From Gautieria morchelliformis (taxonomy: Eukaryota > Basidiomycota > Agaricomycetes > Gomphales > Gomphaceae), in contig WHVA01000190.1 in assembly GCA_015179125.1 (NCBI GenBank), positions 1-64,000 on the forward strand: a stretch of 64,000 nucleotides of DNA, given 5' to 3'. Position 1 is the stretch's first letter; each line of letters starts with the position of its first letter. Both the position numbers and the translations under genes were made by a program. Below the pieces are notes generated by a model. The model made no database searches and had not been told where the DNA came from. It saw only the letters and a program-made list of their open reading frames with translations. Positions 42,462-54,598 of this stretch are shown here, piece after piece.

Positions 42462-44161
42462 ATGTCTGTCGCTTCTCAATCATTTGTTACAACCGCAAAA
42501 CCAGGCCAGTGCTAATACGCAAGCGATGGATGCATCTAATTAATACGTTCTTAAAGCAGACCTAACCCTTACGGAGTACTCAGCGCTCGCATCGTTGGTG
42601 GTCCTCCTGTATGACCATGGTGAGGGAAATTTTTGATGTTCGAAACCATTCACTAATACCAGGCAGCTATAACATTCGATGCTGAGGTTAGTTCGGCCTT
42701 CGCAAGTTGCCATAATATTTCTTAGACAAACGTCAGGTCATGAATATTTGGAGGGGCCCGCGCACGTTGGGAAAGCTACTGTTTCTATGGGTCAGTCTGT
42801 ACTGCCTGTGATTTTCTTGAAGTATACGGCCATAAAACTCACAATGACCATAGACTCGTTATTTCGGACTTTCCTTTCTTATCATTGAACTCACAGGTCC
42901 GTCTGTGTCTTCGACTCTCCAGATAAAGTTAACAGACAATGTCGGTATGAAGTGACGTTTCATGGATCCCTGTCGAATAAGGTGTGCACGTAAGATTAGC
43001 GTGATCAATGTGATATTATGCTTATCAGTCCCTCCGTTCACAGTTGTGAGTGCAGAAAATGTCAGTATTATAACACCGCATCAGAATACTATTATTCCAG
43101 CTGCAGTGCTTTTTTTTGGTGGGAAGCTGTGTCGTACGTCCATCTTTGATACATTGTATGGACTCGGATTGACACAAGTAACAGCATTTTAATTGCGATT
43201 GTCAGTGTAGACAGTGAGTACATACAAGTTCATACATGTTATTTTACTGTAAATATGACTGACTTTAAGCATTCCAGTCATTCTACTGACCCGTGTATGT
43301 TCTGTATTGCATACATTCAGACACTGGAACGTCATTATTTCACAGGTCTATGCTGTGTATAACCGCAACAAACAACTTTTATATGGCATGGTTGGTTTCC
43401 AATTGATTGCAACTGCTGCCACTATAGTCCTTGATTTGTTGTACATATCGCCTGGTGAGAACCCCTACAGCAACGTTCTACCCTCTCATTTCTAATCGTC
43501 TGACAGGCATGCGATTACCTTCCGTTGACAACTTGACTGGCTGCTTCGCTCCTTCGGCGTCGAGAAATTTAGGGGCTTCTATGGTTCCTTCCGTTGCAAA
43601 CGAAGTTGTCCTATGCCTTCTCATGATCTACAAACAGTGGGACAGATACAGGAACGAAATTGGCTCATCCCAATTTAAACTCCTCGTTCAAGACAGGTCA
43701 GCTCAGCCTTGTCTTTCTAAGCATTTTCGTCTAGCCCCTCTGACACCGAGCTAGTATAATCTACTTTTTTTGGTCAATATTACTGTCTTCTTGCTCCGGC
43801 ACAATAGTGACGTGTGCTTTGCAGTATCTTGGCTGTGTATCTGACGAGCTTGCTGGTGTTTTACCTGGCTCCTCATGGTCTTATACTAATGGCCATTGGG
43901 TAGGTCTCTCCTCCTTTTTGATCAGAAGAGATGGTAGTGACATCATTTTCAAGATGGGAATTTGCAATACCTTGCACTATGGGCTGCCGTCTGCTTCTCA
44001 ACATGTTCAACCACTACGGGTGTGCCAGTGGACAGGACACAACTTTACCTCAAAGCCGTCAATGCGCAAGCTACCTGTTGTCTGACATGCGCATGCAGAG
44101 TCTATATTCCAAGGATGTTAGGCCACCTGTGGTCGCCGTGAAAGAATGCATTGGCAGCTGA
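42462..44161 (+). pseudogene. DUF6533-type seven-helix protein gene, copy I
   Basis: Start ATG 42462; exon 1 to 42619 ends at the LYDH motif. A 20-nt micro-exon (42667-42686) gives ITFDAE and a 54-nt exon (42737-42790) gives VMNIWRGPARWESYCFYG in an out-of-phase reading; the equivalent exon of copy II keeps the DUF6533 pattern. Later exons encode VYAVYNRNKQLLYGMVGFQL with IATAATIVLDLLY, then a loop plus helix (LTGCFAPSASRNLG, EVVLCLLMIYKQWDRYRNEI), and a final exon WEFAIPCTMGCRLLLNMFNH. Pattern and order match Agaricomycete DUF6533-domain 7TM proteins of unknown function. Stops in the first exon and in the loop exon show it is broken. Upstream is the copia-cut leader; downstream is gene X. 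Confidence 0.75.
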
Positions 44162-44204
44162 TGGCGCTGGCGACGCCGTAGTAGATACTATATTGACCGT
44201 ACCT

Positions 44205-45149
44205 TGCAACGGTTGTGTTCGGGATGGATCTATGTGCTCGGCTCGACGACTTGGTCTACCGATCGCTTTGTTTGGACGCACAGTGTTGCGTGTTATACTA
44301 GCAGGTATTCATATATATATACTAGTCGGTCACCGACGTTTGAAAAACGTAATTTATATACTGACACCGGCTACTAATCGATAATTGATAATCCATTAGT
44401 ATCTGTAAATATTTCCCTTTTTTTCATCCAGCCAGCTAGAATGATCGTAATACCTAGGTCTTTCCCCGCTCGCTTTGGCATATGCCTTGTAACTAGCATC
44501 CCCTCTCATCCATCGTATCTCGGGTGCGCGATGCACGCAGCGATGTTGCCTCGATACTCATTCTTTTTTTTTATCGCAAGGATACCTACAATAATCGTTG
44601 AAATCATCTTATTTGGTTTGTCGTTACAACAGCTATCCAATAGAAACCGTGGATATTCACATATGAGCACAATATACTGGTTGCGTTGTTCAGAGACGGC
44701 AGCTGGGCCTTTATATGCAGCTTCGGTCAGTTCATTTTTACCTGGGAGTGCTCATCTGATTTATTGCATTCCACATGTCACCAAAGCGGCGTGCCTATGG
44801 AAAACTTTATCTTTTCGATTCATCCCTGCACAGGGAGCTATTGCATTTACGTGAATATTCTCGAACATGTCAAGAATTGCGATCTTATCGCAAACTTGCT
44901 ATGATCACTAGCTGGGGAATCACCCTGGTAGGCTATTGTATGAGTTCGACTGTTCCTTGTTTGGCCATACCTTATGCTCTTATTTTAGGGCACATATTTG
45001 GTTCTCAACTTGCGCTCGGAGACGGTGAGAAGCTCTGCAGCAACTCTTATGTAAGTCCCATGGCAAGTACCTCAAGTTTTAACGTTCAACGGCCATCAGA
45101 GGACTCCACTAGAACACGAGAAGATGATCATCACTGTCATCAGTGATAC
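44205..45149 (+). pseudogene. Second 7TM gene (gene X) of the DUF6533 type, 3' part
   Basis: A first recognisable exon ends LPIALFGRTVLRVILAG before a GTATTC donor (about 44305). After a CCAG acceptor (about 44433) the reading gives IARIPTIIVEIILFGLSLQQ and LFRDGSWAFICSF, typical of the fifth helix and loop of DUF6533-type proteins. A shifted frame then gives ITLVGYCMSSTVPCLAIPYA and a Ser-rich hydrophilic tail ending REDDHHCHQ at 45149. The tail's DNA reappears at 35890-36000 and forms the left edge of the unit leader, so gene X and the 42.4-kb gene were duplicated together. Frame changes make it a likely pseudogene. Confidence 0.6.
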
Positions 45150-46033
45150 ACTATTGAATTAAGGGTGACCGATAGGCCCAATATATATACCCGAGCTCAG
45201 TGCCTTCTAAGTTCTTCAAGTCGCGTCGGGAACGCTCGATCGAGAACCGAAGTTGAGCTAGTATCTATTGGTAGCAAAAACACTCTACAGAAGAACTACA
45301 ATAGACTAGAGTACTGCTTTAATTCCCAGCACTGCCACTGGGCACAGTGGCACCCACTCAGATAACTACTTGAAGACTTGAAGTCGAGAGCACACTATAT
45401 GCATCCACCTCGCCATTCTGACCGATAGATATTCTATTTTAAGCCGTACTAGAATTTGTTTGGTAGAGGGGTTTGAGCGCCTGGGGCGATGAGAAGTTCA
45501 AGATGCATGCAAATCTCAGCGGAGTCGATCGGGCTGCGAATCTGGTTCACCTGCTGGATACCATTTTCGATGTAAGTATCTCTCTCTTTCTTCAATCAAG
45601 ACAATGCCGTCCAATGTTTGCCAAGACAGTCGTGGCACCAAGGTGCAGAACTATACCACTGTTGTCGATCCCGGTATGGGTTGATAGAAGTTGACATTTG
45701 GCGGGAGTTTATTATTTAGCCACGTGAGATAACTTATCTGATACCTGGACATCCAGCTCCAAACCTTAACGTACGGTACGGGGAAACCCTCGTTCGCTGC
45801 TGTCAGGAATCGGCTGTCACGCCTCACTCGAGATCGACCCTTTATGTAATGGACGGGTCCTCTGGTCACCTACTCAAGTCACGCGCGCATTGAATTTCAT
45901 GTTGAGTCGATATCGCAAATGATGGCTAACGACATCATATCAGTAATATCAAGGAGGTCAAGTCCAGATATAATAATTAACACTCACAGTCCCCCTTTGC
46001 CTGAAATCTACCTACCTCATTCTTGTGTGTAGA
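45150..46033 (+). repeat. Leader of 7TM unit II
   Basis: Same order of blocks as units I and III, without the copia insertion: GATAGGCCCAAT, GTCGCGTCGGGAACG, TTTGTTTGGTAGAGGGGTTT (empty site for copia), GATGAGAAGTTCAAGATGCA, GTCGTGGCACC, TATCGCAAATGATGGCTAAC. No gene of its own. Confidence 0.8.
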
Positions 46034-47749
46034 ATGCCTGTCGCTCCTCAATCATTTGTTACAGTGGCAAAATCAGGCCAGTGCTAATACGCAAGCGATG
46101 GATGCATCTAATCAACGCGTTCTTAAAGCAGAGCTAGCCCTTCAAGTTACGCAGTACTCAGCGCTCGCATCGTTGGTGCTCTTCTTGTATGACCATGGTG
46201 AGAGGGATTTTTTATGTTCGAAGACGTTCACTAATACGAGACAGCTATAACCTTAGATGCTGAGGTTAGTTCGGCCTTCGCAAGTTGCCATAATATTTCT
46301 TAGACATACTTCAGGTCATGAGTATTTGGAGGGGCCCGCGCACATTGGGAAAGCTACTGTTTCTATGGGTCAGTCTGTACCGACTGTGATTTTTTTGAAG
46401 TATACGGCCATTAAACCCCCAACGAGCATAGACTCGTTATTTCGGGCTTTCCTTGCTTATCATTGTAGTCACAGGTGCGGTGTCTTCGACTCTCCATATA
46501 AAGTTATCGACAATGTGGGGATGAAGTGACATTTCATGGATCCCCGTCGAATAAGGTGTGCACGTAATGTTAGCGTGATCAGTGTGATATTATGCTTATC
46601 ATTTCCTTCATTCACAGTTGTAAGTGCAGAAAATGACCGTATTATAACACCGCATCAGAATATCATTCTTCCAGCTGCAGTGCTGTTTATTGGTTGGAAG
46701 GCGTCTCGTACGTCCATCTTTGATACATTGTATGGACTCAGATTGACACAAATAACAGCATTTTAATTGCGAATATCAGTGTAGACAGTGAGTACAGACA
46801 TTCGTACATGTCAGTTTACTGTAAATATGGCTAACCTTAAGCATTCCACTCATTCTACTGATCCGTGTATGTTATCTATCGCACACTTTCAGACTCTGGG
46901 ACGTATGTTTCACAGGTCTATGCTGTGTATAATCGCCAAAAACAACTTTTATATGGCATGGTTGGTCTCCAATTGATTGCAGCTGCCGCCACTATAGTTA
47001 TTCAGGTGGTGTTCTACACGACTGGTGAGTACCTCCATATCAACATTCTGCCCGATCATTTCTAATCGTCTGACAGGCATGGGATTATATTCCGTTGACA
47101 ACTTGACTGGCTGCTTCAACCCTTCGGCGTCAAGAAATTTAGGGGCTTGTTTCGTTCCTCCCCTTGCACACGAGGTCGTCCTATGCCTTCTCATGCTCTA
47201 CAAACTGTGGGACAGATACAGGAACGAGATTGGTTCATCTCAACTGAAGCGCCTCGTTCAAGACAGGTCAGCCCAGCCTTGTCTTTCTAAACCTTTTCGT
47301 CTAGCCCCTCTGACATTGAGCTAGTATAATCTACTTTTTTTGGTCAATATTAGTATCTTCTTCCTTCGGCACAATAGTGACGTGTGCTTTGTAGTGTCTT
47401 GGCTGTGCATCTGACGAACCTGCTGGTTTTTTACCTTGCTCCTCGTGGCCTTGTATTAATAGCCATTGGGTAGGTCACTTCTCCTTTTTGATCAGAAGAG
47501 ATGGCAGTAACATCATTTTCAAGATTAGAATTTGCAATACCTTGCACTATGGGCTGCCGTCTGCTTCTCAACATGTTCAACCACTACGGTTCTGCCAATG
47601 GACAAGACACAACCTCACTTCAAAGTGGTCAGAATGCAAGCTATCCGTTGTCAGACGTGCGCATGCAGAGTCCATCTTCCAGGGATGTTAAGCCGCCTGT
47701 AGTCGCCGTGAAAATGCATTGGCAGGTGATGGCATTGGCGACGCCGTAG
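46034..47749 (+). pseudogene. DUF6533-type seven-helix protein gene, copy II
   Basis: The best preserved copy. Exons: 46034-46197 (QVTQYSALASLVLFLYDH), 20-nt 46245-46264 (AITLDAE), 54-nt 46315-46368 (VMSIWRGPRTLGKLLFLW), about 46917-47021 (VYAVYNRQKQLLYGMVGLQL, then IAAAATIVIQVVFYTT), about 47078-47263 (LTGCFNPSASRNLGACFVPP, then EVVLCLLMLYKLWDRYRNEI), about 47405-47470 (LTNLLVFYLAPRGLVLIAIG) and a last exon from about 47489 (MAVTSFSRLEFAIPCTMGCR, then a hydrophilic tail). The start ATG is out of frame with exon 1's conserved part in all three copies, and small shifts separate some helices. Predicted membrane protein; ligand and function are unknown. Confidence 0.8.
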
Positions 47750-48300
47750 TAGATACTACATCGACCATGCCTTGCAACGGTTGTGTTTCGGGATGTATCT
47801 GTGTGCTCGGCTCGACGACTTGGGCTATCGCTTTGTTTGGGCGCACAGTGTTGCCTGTTATACTAGCAGGTATTCCTGTATATATACTAGTCGGTCACTA
47901 GTCGGTCACCCTGCGATAAGTCGCTTGAAAAAAGTAATTTATACACTGACACCGGGTACTAATCGATAATCCATTAGTATCTGTAAATATTTCTCTTTGT
48001 TTCTCATCCAGCCAGATCTGCGCTTGTTCTGATCAATGTTTTCTTCGCAGGTTTTCAACTTTTCATTTGTTTTTGGGCGACGGAAATTTTCAACGTACCA
48101 AAACTCTGAGCTCTATCCCTTCATCACAGAAAACTATAGAGGTACATCGTCTTGCTTGGATATTTGTTGATTTCAGCACGCTTTTGTCACTTTTACTGTG
48201 CTATGCTGTGGCGTCTTTAACTGAGAACTACGCTAGCTAATTAAGCTGGATCCACCTCGCTCGCTAGCCCGCAGTGCTAAACTACGTTTCAAATAATCCT
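47750..48300 (+). repeat. Remnant of gene X after unit II
   Basis: 47760-47871 repeats the gene X exon (TWAIALFGRTVLPVILAG, then the GTATTC donor) and the following intron. After the CCAG acceptor near 48011 the sequence diverges from gene X and no clear exon follows. The unit boundary lies near 48010. Confidence 0.55.
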
Positions 48301-48487
48301 AATAATGTCTAAATCACACTTCCCCTTCTAATTCCTCTAATATGTTCTAATGGATATAATCGGTGATACCAGCGTCCGTCATGTCCATCAATTTTCTAGT
48401 CGTAAGTCCTATAAAGCTGTGACTCTCTCCAATTTTTCTCTCTCTCCCACCCCCACACTCTACACTTCACACTCGTTCACAAACTAC

Positions 48488-51400
48488 ATGTCTACACTAG
48501 GCAACTCCCGTTCTTCCTCCGCATCTTCGTCGTCTTCTCAGTCATCTACGCCCACGCCAACGACCTTCACGTCGTCATATTCGTGCCTCAATAATCCCTC
48601 CGAGGCCACCCCCACGACTCTCCCACCAGTCCCACCATCAACCCCACCACCCCTCACGCCGGTACAGCCTTAACCACAACCGCAACGTGAAATGGCGCGG
48701 TAGCCCACTCATGGCTGAAATAACCAATGTAGATGATCGATGTGAGGAGGAAGCTACGCAGTTGCAGTCACACTCTCAGTCCACTCCCCCGCAAGGGCAG
48801 GATCACCTCGATGCCACTTCTGCTTCAAGTCTTAGTACGTAATTCCCAGTTTTCCCCTTGTCGGTAAGATGTAGTGTGACCTTACCGAGCAACTACAGTG
48901 TCGTCCTCTACACCGGTGCCCTCTGCCTCACCTTCACCATCTTCAGCCGCCTCTGCAGTGGCGGCCGCGTGTTCGACTAATACGCCTAATCCTCTCCAGT
49001 GCGCCTTTTTGATCTCTTCGAATGACACGTTCCATTTCACTTGTCTTTCCGCTTACAAGACTCCTCAGGACTAGGGATGCACACCGTCCGTATTATGGCC
49101 ACGGCCATATAATGTACGGCGGGTTGACGGATACGGCAGACCGTATGCCGTCCGTATGGTCAAGACCTCTCCCCTCTGACAGTACGGTATGGCACCATAC
49201 CGGCCGTATTACGGTTGACAGCAATATTATACGGTGGGGCTATTGGAAGATCGGTTAGTGACCGATCCGCGTAGACTATGACGTTGCATTATATTAGTAT
49301 GCTCGCCTATGCGGCCTACACAGGTGGCTGCGCTTTATGTCAGCCTATGCAGACTAATTAGGCATGCCCGATGTGTACGTGCCAGCAGTAGCGCCCGTCA
49401 GGCGCTGTGTTTTTGGCTCGGCTAACACGTTTTCGGCGTTTACCGATGCATGCCGTATACATACCGTACATACCGTACACGGCCGTATTTGTACGGTATA
49501 TACGGTGTCAAACCGTACCGTATACCGGCCTTGACGGTATGGGTGCCGTGGCCGTAATACGGCACCGTACAGCCGTGGATGTACGGCATGGTGTGCATCC
49601 CTACTCAGGACCCCAAATGTCTATATCAACGGCCTTCCCCCGCACTTTAAAGCAGAACAACTTTACGCGCTCACGTCTCAATTCGGCACGGTGCTTAGTT
49701 GCAGGACGTTCACGAGGCAGTTGGCGGAATGTCCGTCGTGAGTTGGTTTTCATCCCGGCCGTTTACGTTGATCTGTTGGCTCCATGATCGATCGTGTTCC
49801 GAGTTAGCAGTCGCCGGTTTTTTTTCCCCCGTCTCCTCGTTTAATCTATCCTATTCTGACTGGCGTGTTTCATTATGAAGTGGGTATGGATTCGTCCTGT
49901 GAGCGTACCCGCGTCTTATATCAAATAAACTAACACAATCAATTATTAAACATTAACTCACTCAATCCTCGTATGCAACGTACTCACCCTTGCTTGATAT
50001 ACCCCACCCACTACCCACCCTACCCAAATTACAAAATTTCACACCCAGCTTCGACACCCTTCCCGCAGCCCATGTATAGACGTGCTGCGCTCGCATTATA
50101 ACTTGCACCCTACATTTGCGAAGGTGCGTCTGTTTCGTCTTTAAACGTCTTCTTTAGGAGTATGTTCTAAGTTTGAAGAAGTTCCGCCGAGTATCGTGAC
50201 ACTCCCTTTATACTAATATACTTCTCATTCGCTCTCCAAAAAGCCCACAAGATCACTCGCACACCCACAGTGGGCACCCTCTCTGTTAGACCCCCTTCCA
50301 CATACTCCACTTCCAACCCCGGCGCAGGGCTCAACATGCCAACCAGCCTCCATATTTCCTTGGCTTCTCAGCCCACTAACAACAATACAGACGGTGGATA
50401 CACCTCATACAACAATAAGTCCAATACTGCATATACAAACGCCGCCTCCTCCGCATACATTCCGTCCGCGATGAACGCAGCTCTCGGCAGCGGGGGTGTT
50501 ACGTACGGAGTGGAGCTGGTCGAAGGTGAAGATGGGGGCGCTGATATCTATATCGAAGGGTACGGTTGTGTCCGTATGCGTCCATATCGTCTTTTCGTGA
50601 GCTGACTGGAACTCCTGTCCTCGACCACCTCTCAAATTCCACTCATTTATTAATACCCCCCGCTCTCGACGCTCATCATAACCCCGCTTCGTCCACAACC
50701 GTGCACCACCAACAAACCAATCAAGCCACGCCATAATAATCATCACAGCCTGCCGTCCGCGCACTCCTTCCGCCCCATCTCCCGCGCGCACTCCGCTTCT
50801 TGGCGGAGACGCGACGCCTTTCCGACTCGGGCTTAGGCCTTGAGGAAGATGGCGTGGGGCCTGGGATGAATGGAGGTCTGGTAGCCGGCTGGAGGGGAGG
50901 GGGGAGAACGGGGAAGCTTGTTGTTTTCGTTAGGTGGGTGCTTATCCACGCTTCCTCATACTTTGACCTTCGCTCCTCGACTCCTCTTTCGCGTCTACTC
51001 CTCAACTTGGTGGTGCTAAGTTTACATCATTGAAATCGGATGATGATCATCACCTTGTCATCCGTTCCGGCATCTCTTCATTGGACATCGTTTGATACAG
51101 CTTTTGTATTTTTCTTTCCCCCTTTACGAGCTCTGTGACTTGAGTAGCATATTTTTATTTAATGCGCCTATGATTCCGCCTCGGTTTTTATTAAAACGCT
51201 CTCTTCTGTCCTCATCGAATGGTTGTCTTGTGTCTTGGATTGTGCCTGGATTTCTATTTCTTTCCGTCTGTCCGCATTCCTCTCACTCCATTCCACGCTA
51301 AACTCCTCCACCTCTCCTCCCAACTCGCGCCGCAGCCCACGACATTCGGCCCAAGTTCCACGGCCGGGCGATCCGCAGGTATAGTGCACGCCTCCGGGTG

Positions 51401-51925
51401 TCCTTCGCTAACGACTTGGACGCAGAGCGCGAGCGCTTGGCTGCGATTGGGCACGAACAGCCTGGACCTCTAACTGAACATGGATTTGGATTTGAGGGCG
51501 GGGGAATGGGGGCGCACAATGCGGATGATGGTAATAGGTTTGATGCGTACGGGGACATGAACGGAAATGGGGGTACGTACGGTAATGCAGACACAAATGT
51601 GGATGCCTTTGCCGCGGAGGACGTTTACAGCTACACAGATGCTGACGCGAACTCGGTCATCTGCACCAACAATGCCAACGCACAAGCCGAACGCAGTCAC
51701 GAAGGTGAACGCAAGTCAGAAAAACACCAACAGCCGATCATATCAGGACTCCCAGGCGCCGCTACAGAGGGGGGGGGGCCTACGATCCGTTTTATGAGGG
51801 TTTTGAAGGAAGACAGAACGTACTTGGGCAGACTGGTATCGGGTATGGGAACGGGGAGTGGAATGGGAATTTTGAAGGGAGCAGCATCGGCAACTTGGGC
51901 TATGGACAGCATCAGAGTCGCGGCC
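48488..51925 (+). pseudogene. Two-RRM RNA-binding protein gene, copy B, 5' part
   Basis: First candidate ATG 48488 opens a Ser/Thr/Pro-rich frame that stops at 48671-48673. A second ATG near 48713 gives MAEITNVDDRCEEEATQLQS, then a Ser/Ala-rich linker and TPNPLQ/TPNVYINGLPPHF across an intron that now holds a hAT MITE (49072-49603). The 18-nt RNP1 micro-exon recurs at about 49881-49898. The third RRM1 exon has lost four bases relative to copy A and meets a TAG near 50074. RRM2 (GVELVEGEDGGADIYIEG near 50515; ETRRLSDSGLGLEEDG near 50805; HGRAIRRYSARLRVSFA near 51360) and the Gly/Asn-rich tail follow, with a G10 run near 51769. A LINE cuts the last exon at 51925; the rest lies at 59084-59167 and 60232-60305. 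Confidence 0.85.
49072..49603. mobile_element. hAT-type MITE with 8-bp TSD
   Basis: Ends TAGGGATGCACACCGT and ATGGTGTGCATCCCTA are inverted repeats, flanked by CTCAGGAC at 49064-49071 and 49604-49611. Copy A has a single CTCAGGAC at 16309-16316 (empty site). The interior is full of TACGGC/GCCGTA and CCGTAC palindromic motifs and has no transposase. It lies at an intron-exon junction of the RRM gene. Confidence 0.95.
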
Positions 51926-52031
51926 GCTTTATTTTACTCTACTTCTCCTCCCTATACTCATACTACTGCACCTCTCTACATACATACACACTCTGAGCGC
52001 CCTGCACACGCCTGCCACGGAATCCGGCCTC

Positions 52032-53975
52032 ATGTCGAACGACACGTCGGCTAGCGGGGCAAAGGGCAGGAGCACGCCTACGCAGCGCCCAGTCACGACA
52101 CCGTCCATGGCGCAGGCCAAGCTCGACGCTCAGGGAAGAATCCAGCCTAGGGCAGCTACGGGCCCTGCACGAGAGAAGCAGACGGAACCACTGAAAAGAA
52201 GCGAGAATCCAGCTGAGAAAAGGGCGCCAGCGACCAGGGCAGCCACTAGAGGAGCGGTCTCAGACCAGGAAACGCTCACAGGAGAAGAGATAAGAGGATT
52301 GCCGGGGCAGGAGATATCAGATATAGATGCAGGTAAGCTTTATTTGGAGCGCACCTTGCTGACGGTACCGGGCGCGCCCTGGACGGTCGGTGCGCTGTCC
52401 ACCGCCATATTACAGGTAACACAGTACAAAGGGATACCGCGCCAGGCGATAAACGCGCTGAGGTCCATCGCGTTCGTCCTGGAAGAGGTCGAGGACGATG
52501 CTAGATGCGAGAGAATAGTGAGCCAGGTCAGGGAGGGCCTCGCAGCGGAAGGAAACGCCCTATCAGCCAAAATCCTAGAGGCGACGGCTCTGATAGATAA
52601 GGCCACTGCTGCAGCAGAGACCGCAGCCAGACTCTCCCATCAAGTCACCGAGGACGCGGCAGCGGCAGTCCAGACTGTCGAGATAATGGATTATGTGAGC
52701 ATGCACAATGTGCCACACCGGTTAAGCCACCCCATTAATGTTTTATTGTTCTTTTGTTCCAATTTTATGTTGCTATTGTCCTTTTTAGTTAAATAGAGCA
52801 GCTACGTGACTGTATCTACATGTGTTTGCAACAGAGTTGGCAAACTTCTTCCTTATACTCGCGATCCGCTGCTTGCAATTACAATCCAATCGGCGTCGAA
52901 CACCGTCGCCTCCTCGGCAACACAGCTCAACGAGACCTCGACAACGTACAGGGACGCCGTATTGAAGGCAGCAACGGCAACCCAACACATGCCGCCTGGT
53001 GCCGCCACACTTGATGCCAGAGTCCGTGCGCGGGAAGGCATAAAGCAGCGGCAGGTACTAGTGGATGCCGCGAACGCAGGGGAACATGTCCTAGCTGACC
53101 TGGACGACATCGGGCTGGCGCTCAAAGCAAATGAGGCCATCAGTGACCTAGACGCAGAGGGCCAGAGGATCGTGGTCAGTGCGAGGCGACTTACCAACGG
53201 CGGGGTGTTGTTCGAGCTCAACACGGAGGAGGCGGCAAGGTGGCTCAACGAGGCGGGACGCAGGACTCAATTTACGGAAGCCCTATCGCCTGACGCTAGG
53301 ATGAAAGCGAGGTCATACCTGCTTGTAATCCAATTCGTACCCCTGCACTTCGAACCGGAAAGGGAGGGCGACCTACGGGGCATAGAGGTGGTCAACAGGC
53401 TCCCACAGGGCGCAATCGACAAGGCAAGATGGATCAAACCTAAGCAACGGTGAGCAGCCAGCCAAACCTGCGGACACGTCATCATCACATTCACTGCGCC
53501 GGAGACTGCCAACAAGGTACTCACCGACGGAGTCATCGTATGTCAGAAAAGGGTATATGCAAAGAAGTGCAGAAAGGAACCCACCCGGTGCCTCAAATGC
53601 CAGGGGTGGAACCACCTGTCATACAGGTGCCCACAGGAGCATGACACTTGCGGCACCTGCGGCGGGCGGCACAAAACGGCCACATGCGACCAAACCGGAC
53701 GTCATTGCACCTCGTGCAGGTCAGACGACCACGCCAGCTGGTCCAGAACCTGCCCCGTTTTCCTACGCAAATGCGCGGACCTCGATGTTAGACTACTCAA
53801 AAATCAAATGCCATACTTCCCGACCGAAGAAGTATGGACCCGTGTCTCACAACCCTCTAAGGCATTGGCCCTACTGCCCCCACAGGCCGAGCAACAGCCC
53901 ATGTCGCAGCACAGCGGGGGCTGGGAGATGGTCGCACGGCGCGCGGGAGGGCTTAGACAGACCATGCTACTGTAG
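52032..53975 (+). pseudogene. LINE ORF1 (gag-like) with three zinc knuckles
   Basis: Starts MSNDTSASGAKGRSTPTQRP, with a basic Ala/Thr-rich N-terminus and a helical region (QAINALRSIAFVLEEVEDDA). Downstream are AARWLNEAGRRTQFTEALSP and FVPLHFEPEREGDLRGIEVV, an RNA-binding-like fold, then three CCHC-type knuckles: CLKCQGWNHLSYRC, CGTCGGRHKTATC and CTSCRSDDHASWSRTC. An in-frame TGA (53451-53453) precedes the knuckles. A 140-bp intron-like stretch (52695-52834, GTGAGC...ACAG) interrupts the middle, but removing it does not restore the frame. The visible frame ends in TAG 53973-53975, already inside the LTR insertion at 53971. ORF1 proteins of this group bind the element RNA. Confidence 0.88.
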
Positions 53976-54404
53976 AGGACAGGAATTATAGGCAGTAGGT
54001 ATGGACTTGTCTCTCAAAAGAATAGACTAGAAATTAATTCACTCTCTCAGTGAATTTAGTTGTCACTGTAAATATATTATACACTACCTGGAAATTAATT
54101 CACTACAGAGAATTTCTAGGTCAATAAATCGAAGGAACACTAGACTAATTTACTTGCCTCTCTCAGTGAATTTAGTTTTCACTGAGAGAGGGGGAAATCT
54201 GTCTCACTGTGCATGTATGCATGTACTACTACCCGGCCCTTTAGCGCCCAAGAGCTCGCGCGTCGAAGTCATTTCAGACTCCGCTGGGTGCAGCCGCCTA
54301 TGAATGCATGGTACAAGAACAATATGAGAAGAAATTGAAACACCATACAGTAAATTGGATATATTATGCTTGATTTTGGTGCAGGAGCATAAATGCACCC
54401 AACA
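53971..54404. mobile_element. Solo LTR (family 2) inside the LINE
   Basis: TGTAGAGGACAGG...CACCCAACA flanked by GCTAC at 53966-53970 and 54405-54409. It shares CCCGGCCCTTTAGCGCCCA and TTGGTGCAGGAGCATAAATG with the copy at 23171-23658, and both contain inverted CTCTCTCAGTGAATTTA stretches. Confidence 0.94.
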
Positions 54405-54598
54405 GCTACCATATGGGAGATGAACCCCAGACCCGACAGCTGTAGATTGTCCAAACACAGGCCATCACAGCCAACGCGGCCACATGAGAGCCCGACGACA
54501 TCCTCCAACAGCATCGCCCTGGGTCCCACCACCAGGTGGGGTGACACAGATGGACACAGTGGGCCGCCCCTCCCTTCCCCCCGCTGATGTCATACACA

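Noticed and set aside
49072-49603. Tandem TACGGC repeats as a satellite
   Set aside because: They lie wholly inside a MITE with matching ends and an 8-bp TSD.
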